Source: Priapulus caudatus
Taxonomy: Eukaryota; Priapulida; Priapulimorpha; Priapulimorphida; Priapulidae
Length of the DNA stretch: 29,515 nt
Assembly (NCBI RefSeq): GCF_000485595.1
Contig: NW_014577146.1
Span: 1 to 29,515 of the forward strand
Reading direction: 5' to 3'
The notes beneath the pieces were generated by a model. The model saw only the letters and a program-made list of their open reading frames with translations. It ran no database searches and was not told the origin of the DNA. Below, in pieces: positions 1-15,652 of this stretch. Position 1 is the stretch's first letter. Every line of letters starts with the position of its first letter. The translations under genes were made by a program, and so were the position numbers.

Positions 1-574
1 ATCACACGTAACCTTGAGCATGAACTGTTTCATTGGAAGAATTATATACTCAACCATGTTTTTGCTACATATATAAACTAAATTAGAGATATAATATTTT
101 TTTTGTTTGCTTTCGCAGCTCTTCTCAAAGTTGGCATAGTAGGTGAAATAAAGCCTATATTCCTATGCAAATGCTTACATGTAGCACATATGTATACCAT
201 ACCAATCTATTAAAGGCCTTCTTTAGTGATATCTCTAAACTGTCAAATTTTTACAATATTTGAAATAGTATCAACACTAAATAACAAAAGCATTCGTATA
301 TTTTTTGGTTGCCTCTGTGATATTGAAAACACGTCTTGATGTTGGGTCTATGAATGTTGAAAATCATTTATTCTGCCAAACCGGCCACCAGGTGGGAAAA
401 CGGCCTGTGACGTCAGGCTAGGTTCTTCCCGTGTTGCATCGCACACACAAGCCGTGCATCACTGCATGAGCACAACAGATCCTCGCTGGTAGCTTATAAT
501 ATATAACCAAGATATAACTTACAATACAACTTGAAAGTATTATGGTCCAACTGTCATATTAATTATTATGAGCA

Positions 575-576
<2 letters not shown>

Positions 577-617
<41 letters not shown>
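577..617. repeat. (AT)n microsatellite
   Basis: About 20 uninterrupted AT dinucleotides, inside the TTAA-flanked element. Confidence 0.95.
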
Positions 618-623
<6 letters not shown>

Positions 624-1120
624 TATGCATTGTAGACTTTACTACCGGATAAACCACATTAATACTCAGACAATAAAATCGGTTCCAACCTACGTTTCAA
701 CTGACCTCAGGGTTAAACGCTACATGCATATATATTAATTATTATACTCATACTGTATTATGTATATACACTGAGTTTCTTACAATACAAGAGTCAAGAA
801 TAAATGCTCAATTTACACCGTGAAAATAATATTACTAATATTACTGCATAAATTCTACGCTAAGTCCTGTCAATAATTTCCACTACGCTAAAACATTTAC
901 CACTAATTGGCTATTTGCTTTATAATTTAGTCACATAATTATAAAGTCAGTAGTAGAATGAGAAATCTTACAAGTTACAGTAGGCCCGACCAGGCTGTGC
1001 GACGGATGGCTATACATTGTGAATACTAGGGGTATTCTAACCCTGCATTAGCAATACAGTTGTCTGAGCTAAAGTTACGTACAGTGCATAGTCTGCATAA
1101 GTTCGGTTGCTAAAAAAAAA

Positions 1121-1594
1121 CTCCTCCTCCACCAGCTTCTCCCCCTCCTCCACCACTATCCCCACTCCTCCACCAGCCACCCTTCTCACCTTCTCCCCCT
1201 CCTCCACTACCTTCTCCTTCTCCCCTCCCCACTCTCACCCGCTTTCTCCCCGCCTCCTTCTCCACCACCTTCTCCCTTCTCACCCTTCTCCCCTCTTCCT
1301 TCTCCACCAGCTTCTCCCTTCTCCCCCTCGTCATCCACCAGCTCCCTTCTCCCCCTCCTTCTCCCTTTCCTCCTCCACCAGCTTCTCCCCTCCTCCTTCT
1401 CCACCAGCTTCTCCCCCTCCATCCACCACCTTCTCCCTTCTCCCCCTCCGTTCTCCACCAGCTTCTCCCCTCCTCTCTCACGCACTCGATCTCTTCTCCC
1501 TCTCCTCCTTCTCCACCAGCTTCTCCCTTCCTCCTTCTCCACCACCTCTCCCTTTCCTCCTTCTCACCAGCTTCTCCCTTCTCCCCTTCCTCAT
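1121..1594. repeat. Polypyrimidine minisatellite (CCACCAGCTTCTCCC-like units)
   Basis: About 475 bp of nearly pure C/T on the plus strand, built from irregular repeats of units like CTCCACCAGCTTCTCCC. Both strands have long open frames here (Ser/Pro/Leu-rich on plus, Gly/Glu/Arg-rich on minus). These are a by-product of the simple composition: no domain, no start context and no splice-linked neighbours. A mirror-like purine/pyrimidine tract of this length could form triplex DNA. Confidence 0.9.
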
Positions 1595-1600
1595 CTAGCG

Positions 1601-1713
1601 ATATTGAGTCGGCCATACGGCCGCCGTGCATATAGCCATATTTAATCTTATCCACACGACCGCCGTGCGTATAGACATATTGAGTCGGGCCACACGGCCG
1701 CCGTCCCTATTTG
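1601..1713. repeat. Three tandem ~38-bp repeats (ATATTGAGTCGGGCCACACGG type)
   Basis: Units begin at about 1601, 1638 and 1677, each with ATATT..., a (C/T)CACACGGCCGCCGT-like core and a TATAG/TATTT end. They follow the pyrimidine tract directly, inside the TTAA-flanked element. Confidence 0.8.
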
Positions 1714-2400
1714 GCCTGTACCGAAAGCAAAGCATTTCATTTTGTGCACTAGTACCTACAAATTACAAATGAAATACTGAGTAAACTCACCATTCAGCAA
1801 CACTTAATTGCAGTCTTCCTTCTGGTTCGACGTTGCCTTGACATCATCACATGAACGATGGCCGGGTAATCGTTGGCCAATGGCTCAAACATGTACGGCT
1901 GATACACTATCTTCAACATGTTCCACTTCATTGTCTATATCTACTTCATTTCATCTTCATCAATGCTGATTGACTGTTTATCCGTATCGTACGATTCTAG
2001 AGACGACTCTGAATCGGTGTTCACATTAGGCTGCCATTTGTACACGCTTGGCAAGGGTAAACAAGCGCGAGTGCCTCGCCTGACGTCACACTACGTCACC
2101 GCGAAAAGATAGGGGGCGCTTTGCGGTTCCAGCAAATTCTTTACATTGTGAACATCAAAAATATTTTTTCTTCATACACCCGAAAACCATTCAACCTGTA
2201 AATTTCTCAGTAGTTGCTACATAACATATGTTAATTGATATATGTAACTATTTTTCATCACTAAAGGAGGCCTTTAAGATATCAGTTAACCACCCAACAT
2301 TGGCTTTGCTGTACATAACCTGATGAGAATGACAGGTGACAATAACATTCTAAATGGACTATTCAGTCTAATGAAAATCATTATATTACCATGTTCTCAA

Positions 2401-3343
2401 TCTTACTATAATTTGGCGAATGTTGTATGTATGTATGTTAATGAAAGGCTCCGTCAGTTTTGATCCAAAATAGCCGCAAATTTACAGAAGAGATCGATGA
2501 GTACACGGAGCGGTTCTAAACTATACTCGTTTGAAACCGTTTGTTCGTCTTAAAAAAGACAAAAAAACACAAAAAAGGTAAGCATTTGCCTGAAAATAGG
2601 GGCGCGCTGTTTTGTTTTCATCTGTTTGTATTTCGGTTTTATTTCAAACAGGTTTCAATTTCGTTTTGTTCTGTTTATCTCTGTTCTGTGTCTGTGTGTC
2701 TGAGATTTGTGTAAGCACCATAATGTAAGTAGAAACAACCATGTAATAATGAAGTTAAATATTCAGTAGCTATTTGGCCATTAGTCCCATATGACTATGA
2801 TGTACAAGTTGAATTTCATCAGAAGCAGATTTTTTTTTTGGAAGTCTGCAATGCTGTACAGTGTACGGGGTGTCGTGAACCACGATCTGTCACCAGCGGT
2901 CCGATCACAAGCACTGTAATATTACGTCGTCCGCACAGAGCTGCAAACATGGTAGAAATAAGCGATCACAACCACGCAATTATACTGCCGTCCGCCACAC
3001 GATGGAAACATGCGAAGCACGTAATATTACGTTTACGTTGTACCCATTCACATCTATCTATATTCTAACTTTGGAGTCCGTATTATCAACCAGTACATAG
3101 CATACAATAAAACATTTCTGTGTGGGTGTGTGTATCTTCACTGTGTACTTGCCAAACAAATGGTTAAAGTGTTACGTGTAAAGCATGATTGCACATGTAT
3201 TTGTATTGACACTCACCATAACAAACAAACATGTGCAACAACTAAACTCTCCATATAACACCTCTACACATAACACTACTGCACTGCATGGTAACACATG
3301 CATCACAGTTACTTAAGCCGCGCCGTAGCGCGGTTTCAGCTAG
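2401..3343 (+). mobile_element. Non-autonomous Helitron
   Basis: A 943-bp insertion in the left arm of the inverted repeat. It starts with TCTTACTATAA (Helitrons begin with TC) and ends with CTAG (3' CTRR). The end is preceded by a perfect 6-bp-stem hairpin, CCGCGC / loop CGTA / GCGCGG at 3318-3333, then TTTCAG. It lies exactly between A (2400) and T (3344), the A|T target of rolling-circle elements, with no target duplication. The right arm of the host repeat (about 4390-4407) shows the empty site CTCAA|TTATC. No Rep/helicase frame is present; the short frame at 2838-3068 is not recognisable. Borders are unusually secure for a single copy. Confidence 0.9.
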
Positions 3344-3399
3344 TTATCAATAATTCATTGATCATCAATGATCAAGTCCGGATGCACACTTGAAATCCT

Positions 3400-3640
3400 C
3401 GCAGCATCGTTTTCTGAGATAAAGTACTTTCTGGAAGAGGATGATGTAAGAGATGGGGTGTTGATTGCTACACAGAATATCATCTTCTGTAACCCAGCAT
3501 GATCTGTTTCAATGGCCATGTGAATTGCTTGGATGGTCCATGAGGGTGCATGAAATTGATGTGGTAGTCACTAAACTCCTCCGAAATTTCGTCCACCATT
3601 TGCCAATCCAGCGGAAAGCCGTCATAAAGACAGCAGACCA
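3400..3640 (-). pseudogene. Inverted copy of a transposon-protein C-terminal domain (left arm)
   Basis: The minus strand of this stretch mirrors the coding sequence of the right arm, including a DYHINFMHPHGP-like segment at about 3536-3571. It is the inverted second copy of the domain described at 4112-4384 and is not an independent gene. Frames are broken. Confidence 0.6.
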
Positions 3641-3710
3641 GTTTTGTTCCTTTATTTCTGATTGCACAGATGGTTTTGGTTCTAGTTCTGCATCATTACT
3701 GTCTCAGAAC

Positions 3711-4051
3711 TTCTTTGCAACATCACATGGCAAGATGGCCTGTGACGATAATAGGAGGGGACTGTCAACGACTAGTCACCAAGGCTATCCTGCAGCGCCC
3801 CATATAATGACCAGACTTCGACAGCGGACGGAATTATGGATTTCTGCGTGGAGAATATCCCTGGTATCACGTTTTTTCCAATGTGACACCAGAGGAGTAA
3901 CTCAATCAGCTTCAGAGTTAAAGGCCAGGTTTGACATGGTGAAAACTATTAAAGCGAACACTGCAATACCACAGATTCATTCCAGTCTCCAACTCTACGC
4001 TACATGTGTACAAGTTGAGTAACCAAGCTGGCCCTGCGGATTTAGTACATG
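3711..4051 (+). pseudogene. Degenerate transposon ORF, central spacer
   Basis: The unique middle of the inverted repeat. The plus strand is open from 3465 to 4022 in one frame, but likely homology jumps frame. In one frame it reads FLRGEYPWYHVFSNVTPEE, then a stop; a neighbouring frame continues with ELKARFDMVKTI. Followed by the right-arm domain, this looks like the 3' part of one decayed transposon gene, with at least two frameshifts. The family assignment rests on recollection of similar uncharacterised invertebrate transposon proteins, not on a search. Confidence 0.45.
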
Positions 4052-4111
4052 TTTCAGACAGTAATGATGCAGAACTAGAAACCAGAACCATCAGAAATAA
4101 AGGAACAAAAC

Positions 4112-4407
4112 TTGGTCTGCTATCTTTATGACGGCTTTCCGTGGATTGGCATGGTGACGAAATTTCGGAGGAGTTGGCTGACTACCACATCAAATTCATG
4201 CACCCTCATGGACCTACCAAGGCAATTCAAATGCCATTGGAAAACAGATCAATGCTGGGTTCAGAAGATGATATTCTGTGTACAATCAACACCCCATCTC
4301 TTACATCATCCTCTTCCAGAAGTACTTTATCTCAGAAAACGATGCTGCGAGGATTTCAAGTGTGCATCCGGACTGGATCATTGATGATCAATGATTATGA
4401 TAATTGA
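4112..4407 (+). pseudogene. Decayed transposon-protein C-terminal domain (WIG / FMHPHGP / CWV / ILC motif)
   Basis: One plus frame shows YDGFPWIGMV and later CWVQK. The overlapping frame shows EELADYHIKFMHPHGP and DDILCTINTPS. Interleaved, these give the motif order (W)IG...FMHPHGP...CWV...ILC...P, which I recognise as a recurrent C-terminal domain of uncharacterised, probably transposon-encoded proteins in invertebrate genomes. Two or more frameshifts make it non-functional. Exact family and enzymatic role unknown to me. Confidence 0.55.
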
Positions 4408-4800
4408 GAACATGGTAATATAATGATTTTTTCATTAGACTGAAATAGTCATTAGAATGTTATTGCCCCCTGTCATTCTCAATCAGGTTATGTACAGCAA
4501 AGCCATGTTGGGATTAACTTGATATCCGAAATAGATTGGAATGCGTATACATATGTGCCTACATGTACCAGCATTGCATAGAATAGGCGTTATTTCACCT
4601 ACTCTGCCGCAACTTTTAGAAGAGCTGGAAAGCAAACAAAAATATTTATCTCTAATTTTTGTATATTATGTAGAAAATAGTTGAGGTATAATTTTCAATA
4701 AAGTTCATCTCAAGGTTACGTGATCCACAAGTCAAGTAAAGGCAAAAGGTCATCAAATTTTATACTGCTCTATATAACAAATAATGACAGATTTGATTGC

Positions 4801-5579
4801 CTATGCAATAGGGGTGTAACGATATACCGGTATATCGGTATATTGCAATATAATTGAAAACTCGATATATCGCGATACAACTTCCGGATATCGATATTTT
4901 ACGATACGGTGGATAACAAGAAATAAATTACTGACATTTGCCTTTATGTCTATATGTTAATTGGGCTCGAAAATTATGCACTGGCGGTGTATATATATTA
5001 CGAAAGCACAATGCCTACACGACGCATACAGTATTACTGGTAAGCGACCACTTGCGTGGAGCACTGCGCGGTACTGTGGTACTACTGCGCGCAAGAGTGG
5101 GCAGACGTGTGAGCGAGGCAGAGAGCACGGCAACCAGGGAGTCTATATAATAGCCTATGCTCACCTGAGTGCCGCGCGCGCGCGCGATACAAGCTGAAGG
5201 CGAGCACCCACTTTTTCAGTTTCAGTTTCTGTATCCAGTATATAGCCAATATATGCAGCAGGGGTATTGTGTATTCCAGCCACGGCAGTGCCTTCGAGAG
5301 GGTATTCAGTACAGCGGTGACATTGTTACGGCACAGAGGGCTGCCACTGTCAGCGGAAAACCATTGCCGTGCTTCTGTTTCTCAAGAAAACATGAGAAAT
5401 TAATCATGTCACTATAATACAATATAATGATGATATTAAACCATCAAATATGTTACTATATCATGCATGGTATACAACTTTCCGCAATACGGTATTGGAA
5501 AATATTGCAATACGGTTTTGTCGTATTGCAATATATTGCAATACGGTTTTTGGTCCCAATACTCACCCCTACTATGCAA
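4801..5579. mobile_element. hAT-like non-autonomous transposon with 8-bp target duplication
   Basis: The element spans 4809-5571 (763 bp). Its ends are TAGGGGTG and CACCCCTA, and it is flanked by perfect 8-bp direct repeats CTATGCAA (4801-4808 and 5572-5579), the hAT hallmark. Subterminal regions are full of TATCG/CGATA and TATTGCAATA motifs (4824-4905, 5487-5550), as in many hAT-derived miniature elements whose ends read GGGGTGTAACGATA. The interior contains a (CG)n run at 5172-5186. Short frames at 4938-5417 are not convincing genes; no transposase domain is seen. Confidence 0.88.
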
Positions 5580-6221
5580 TTAGCTTTCCAAAGACACCAA
5601 TATTAACTAATTTGGCCTAGTAGTTACAGAGATACGACCATTTGAAAATTGACGGGTGTGTCCATTTTGGCCAAAATCGCCAAAAAAGGGCGTGGCGTAG
5701 CGCGAAAACCGTTTGTCCGACGGGTTCAGCCTAAATTACCCCATAAACCAAATTTCAGCCAATTTGGAAAGGGTAAGGTGTAACCCATTGGGTGAACTGA
5801 CACGGAATGACCCATAAGTCGATAATTTTGGAATCAGCATATTTGTGCCGACTTACGAAAATGATTTTGTCGACTTCTATGTAGGGCTCTCCTTCCAGAC
5901 GCCCGTCACCCCTACGCAGTCATAAACATGCTCCACACACAACGTCAGTTCGTGCCACATACATAGCAGACATGAAACAATCGAGTCCGTACGCCAATCG
6001 ACACCACTGCTGGCCATAACGCACGTACATCGTACGCACTAGCGGCAAGCGCGGCACACGCTGGCTATCTGTAACACCCGCTGTTGATTACACGTTTGGA
6101 CATTGCAGGATATTTGCGGTGCACATCTGCTAAATTTTCTTGGAACACTTGCTAAAAAAATATGGTAATTCCGCGAGGCCGTGCTCTGGAACGAACTAGT
6201 TAAAATATAGCAGAATATAGG
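5580..6221. other. Non-coding, no gene seen
   Basis: No exon-like segment. From about 5815 to 5885 there are several AAGTCG/CGACTT motifs that echo, in inverted orientation, the motifs at 7524-7656; this may be the left end of the TA-flanked element noted there. Confidence 0.5.
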
Positions 6222-6670
6222 CGCGTTCACACGGACGTTTTTGGCCCGAGCCTAATTAGACCCGCGCCAGATTTGGCTCGAGCCGAGAGTTCACACGGAC
6301 TGTTTTTCGGGCCGTGCCAATTTGGCACGAGCCAATTTGGTCCCATCGAAAATGTCGGACCAGGCCCGAGCCAAATTTTAGCACCAGCTTTCGAAAAATG
6401 TGATCAGGATGCATGTTTTCAAGATTGATAATTGAACTCGGAACGTAAGTAAAGACTCTGAATCGTACACAACGCCATCTCGCGACATACTGCCAAAGTA
6501 TCTGTGAGATATTTGTGCAATAAAATTTATTTGAATTTGAATTTGAATTTGACAGACAGTATTCACTTGCATACGTGTGAACGCTCTGACTCAAACCGGC
6601 CCGAGCCAAATTTGGCCCGAGCCAAATTTAGCCCATTTGGCTCGAGCCAAACCATGACCGTGTGAACGCG
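6222..6670. mobile_element. MITE with CGCGTTCACACGG terminal repeats, nested
   Basis: The termini CGCGTTCACACGG (6222-6234) and CCGTGTGAACGCG (6658-6670) are perfect 13-bp inverted repeats. Inside are many copies of GGC(C/T)CGAGCCAAATTTGG-like palindromic words. A second inverted pair, GTTCACACGGAC near 6289 and CGTGTGAACGCTC near 6575, lies inside the first, suggesting a copy inserted within a copy or an internal duplication. No clear target duplication is visible. Non-coding. Confidence 0.7.
6525..6553. repeat. (GAATTT)n short tandem repeat
   Basis: About four copies of TTTGAA/GAATTT, inside the MITE. Confidence 0.8.
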
Positions 6671-6766
6671 ACTTGTATCAAATTTTGCACAGGGGAGAGA
6701 TAGTGATCCGCTAGAGATCACTCTTTTCAACGTTTTTGTTAAGCGCTAACAAAAACGGCTCTGATT

Positions 6767-6870
6767 GGCTAATTTTGTCTTTTATTTATTTTATTGTTTA
6801 TTATTTTTGGCTAATTTTGTCTTTTATTTATTTTATTGTTTATTATTTTTGGCTAATTTTGTTTTATTTT
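6767..6870. repeat. 42-bp tandem repeat, ~2.5 copies
   Basis: Exact 42-bp units begin with GGCTAATTTTGTCTTTTATT at 6767, 6809 and 6851; the last copy is partial. AT-rich and non-coding. Confidence 0.95.
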
Positions 6871-6874
6871 AGAA

Positions 6875-6912
6875 TTAGGGATAGCCCTGGTTAGGATTAG
6901 GGTTAGGGTTAA
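6875..6912 (+). repeat. Interstitial TTAGGG-like repeat
   Basis: TTAGGATTAGGGTTAGGG with degenerate copies before it. The unit matches the common metazoan telomere repeat; here it is a short internal tract. Confidence 0.75.
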
Positions 6913-7313
6913 CTGATTTCTATATCCAGAACTTATTTCCAGAGGTCCCAAGTTGGGAAAATCCAAGAAAGGGAGCCAGCAATCCAAGAAAGGGAGCACT
7001 TGTGATAATGGTCCATTGCCGTTTTTTCGCAGTGCGCAAAAACAGGAAAAAAGTTGTGGCAGGCTGCAATCAATATGTGTTTGTCGCGGCACACCACCAT
7101 TTTTTATAAAGTATACATGTAAAATAAAATGCAAATTCATGTTAATTTATGGGTTTACATTTATTTATTATTATACGAGTATATTACACATTGCATCACA
7201 TTAATGCTTGACATTTGTGGTCTTTTATTGTTTGCTGGAATCAAAGTACATCAACAACAACGGCAAATTTAGTAATTTACTGATGTAAATTTTCATATGG
7301 CTGAATAATGTTA

Positions 7314-7401
7314 CGACCGGGAGCTTCTGGACTCATTCCGGGGCACCGGGAGCAGCGTGTCATACCGGGAGGATCCCGGTGAGACCGGGAGACTTGGGAC
7401 G
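7314..7401 (+). repeat. Clustered ACCGGGAG motifs
   Basis: ACCGGGAG recurs four times (about 7314, 7346, 7363 and 7393), interspersed with a CCGGGGC and a GATCCCGGTGAG. It may be a degenerate short minisatellite; function unknown. Confidence 0.5.
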
Positions 7402-7499
7402 TCTGTATTTCTATATTCACTATCTCTCCCCTGAGACCTACTAGAATATATATGGCTCTGTTCTGATGTCAACTTACAGATGGAAAATTACTGTTGTTT

Positions 7500-7658
7500 G
7501 TATTACATATGAGACCTGTCTGAGGGCGACGACTTGCACATAATGACGGCTTATAAATGACGACTTAGGCGGGGCTATTCCGGCGGGACATTGACTTCCA
7601 TGACGATTTATGCAAATTGACGAGTTAGACGATGACGACTTATGGGAGTTTTACTGTA
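7500..7658. mobile_element. Possible Tc1/pogo (Tigger)-like right terminus
   Basis: The stretch ends in ...CCCAT-complement TATGGGAGTTTTACTG followed by TA. Read inverted this is CAGTAAAACTCCCATA, resembling pogo/Tigger ends, which start CAGT(A)AAAC and use a TA target. Several GACGACTT words precede it. A clean left end was not found; the nearest inverted match (CCCATAAGTCG) is at about 5820. Confidence 0.4.
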
Positions 7659-7699
7659 TTGCGTATGTGTTGCATTGATCCCATGACTAAATATTTCAG

Positions 7700-14019
<6,320 letters not shown>

Positions 14020-14821
14020 TCAGTGCGCTAACGTTTAACAGCAGTGTGCTTGTCCTATTCGTCTTTGCTATTTCATGGAGTGGAATATGTGCCTCGAAAA
14101 GTTTAGTTATGGATTTGTGAGCGTAATAACAGGAAGCTTAAATGAACACATCATCTGGGGCGGGATCTTCTGGTATATCATAAGCTCTTGCATACTAGGT
14201 AGCGATGGCATGAATTACCATGATACAGCAATCTGCTGTGCTATCTTGAATCTAGTTTGCTTTTGCAGCATTCTCTATTTGTGAGGTGCACTGCACCAAC
14301 GAAACTAGACAATACAAGTAACAGCGCATGATTAAGTGTGGTGACCATCAACGTGTGGGTAACAAACGTCCGATTCCACAGGGTTGTGATTGTATACACT
14401 GCAGACATGATTCAGGCGATTGTAGTAAGGCTCTATCTTCATTGTAGTGTCATAGTATATATATATATATATATATAATATAGCGTGTCTTAAGCAGGTT
14501 TTTATTTTTAATTATGGAACAGCTAAAATTTGTCTGTGACATCAACTCGTGATTGAAAGCTTGCCAGTAGGCGGGTTTATGTAAAAATGACTTTGAAAAC
14601 GAAATGTTGTTATCTGCCCCGCTGATATGGCTCACCTCGAAAGCAGGCATGTCCCCTTATTATGTGAACACACTGAATAGGCATTTTTTTAACAGAAACT
14701 ACGGTATTACAAGTTACGTAGATCTACAGAATAGCTATGCAAATGCAGAACTATGTTGTTTTGCCTTTTGTTTCTAAGTCATTTCCGAGAGCAAAGTTAC
14801 AGAGGGACCCACGCATTAGCG

Positions 14822-14870
<49 letters not shown>

Positions 14871-15145
14871 GATGCGGATTGTTCGTTTGTTATACTATGT
14901 TTGCAAATTATTTCACTCTGGTGTAGTCGGTGTCTGCAGACGTATTTTTCGTGAACATACGCTTTTCTGCTTCTTCCCAACTCATGGCTTTATTGCCTCA
15001 CTCTTCTCATCAAACGACGCAGGAGTTATGCAAAAATATTGTTTTATTTTCCTAAAGTGCATGTAATATATTAACTATCGTATGTATACTATATTGATAT
15101 GTTGTGCTATAAATAAGTATAATAAATTAAAACGACCTTGTTCTT
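14020..15145 (+). other. CDK8: CDK8 3' untranslated region
   Basis: No coding exon follows the TGA. It contains AT microsatellites at 14457-14480 and 14821-14872. Ends near the poly(A) signal below. Short frames here are not credible genes. Confidence 0.7.
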
Positions 15146-15178
15146 TTTTGCATCCGTGCTCTTGTGTCGTGGTGTCAT
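15121..15178 (+). terminator. CDK8 poly(A) signal and GU-rich downstream element
   Basis: AATAAA at 15121-15126, followed 30-50 bp later by the GT-rich stretch TGCTCTTGTGTCGTGGTGTC. This arrangement is typical of a metazoan cleavage and polyadenylation site. Confidence 0.65.
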
Positions 15179-15305
15179 GGTTAGTAAATGTGCGCCGTGT
15201 GGCAGACTTGACTTCAGCACTGCAATGATACATTGAGGTTAGAGTAATTAGTTAGCTGTCATGGGGGCGTGTGTGACATAAGCTACGTATGCTTAGATTC
15301 TATCA

Positions 15306-15482
15306 GGAGTGAATAATAGACTCCTATTATAATATATCTATTATAATATAAGGACATGTGTGAAGAAGAGGCCTGGACAGCCTCTACGGGGCACAGCTCG
15401 ACTGAGCTCGCCTCTATTATAATATAATATATATATATATAATTATAATATATATTATATAGAATCTCTATTATTCACTCCC
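15306..15482. mobile_element. Small foldback element (GGAGTGAATAATAG ends)
   Basis: GGAGTGAATAATAGA at the left and its complement CTATTATTCACTCC at the right, with AT-rich inverted arms (TATTATAATATA) and a GC-rich centre with CGACTGAGCTCG. Capable of a long hairpin; MITE-like, family unknown. Confidence 0.6.
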
Positions 15483-15652
15483 GGTTCTATGGTATGACCA
15501 CGTGGCTCTGCTGTTTTCTGTGTACGTGCACGCGTGTGTAAACGATTGCCCCTCTCCCCCTATTCCCCCTCCTCCGGTAAACTGTCAATCATTTTCTGTG
15601 GCAGGCCACCCCTCCCCCCGCGCCTGTGCCGAACGCCCACAGTGCAGATTTA

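Larger units (their letters stand above)
214..2273. mobile_element. Non-autonomous DNA transposon, TTAA (or TA) target site
   Basis: A 2060-bp insertion in the left arm of the inverted repeat. It is flanked by TTAA at 210-213 and 2274-2277. Its ends are inverted repeats: AGGCCTTCTTTAGTGAT at 214 and its complement at 2257-2273, 16 of 17 matching. The right arm of the host repeat (about 4525-4540) carries the uninterrupted site, which confirms the borders to within a few bases. TTAA duplications are typical of piggyBac, but the termini do not start with the CCC usual there; a TA duplication inside the TTAA is equally compatible. No transposase frame is visible. The interior holds an AT microsatellite, a long pyrimidine tract and three 38-bp repeats. 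Confidence 0.7.
1..4724. repeat. Large interrupted inverted repeat (foldback transposon remnant)
   Basis: The left arm is made of 1-213, 2278-2400 and 3344-3710. Read in reverse complement it matches the continuous right arm 4724-4052. Landmarks: the CGTAACCTTGAG near base 8 recurs inverted near 4711-4722; the block ending ACCATGTTCTC at 2399 pairs with 4403-4415; the TGATCATCAATGATC palindrome occurs at both inner junctions (about 3360 and 4380). A unique spacer of about 340 bp separates the arms. Position 1 already lies inside the arm, so the repeat may extend left of the window. Arms look diverged by substitutions and small indels. Two later insertions split only the left arm. Family not identified. 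Confidence 0.85.

Noticed and set aside
1107-1655. Long open frames on both strands (163 and 181 codons)
   Set aside because: They lie wholly within the C/T minisatellite; low-complexity composition explains them and no domain or splice context is present.
1-7699. Search for the N-terminal CDK8 exons (GRGTYG, catalytic Lys, SMSACREIA)
   Set aside because: No segment resembling these was found; they are presumably left of the window.
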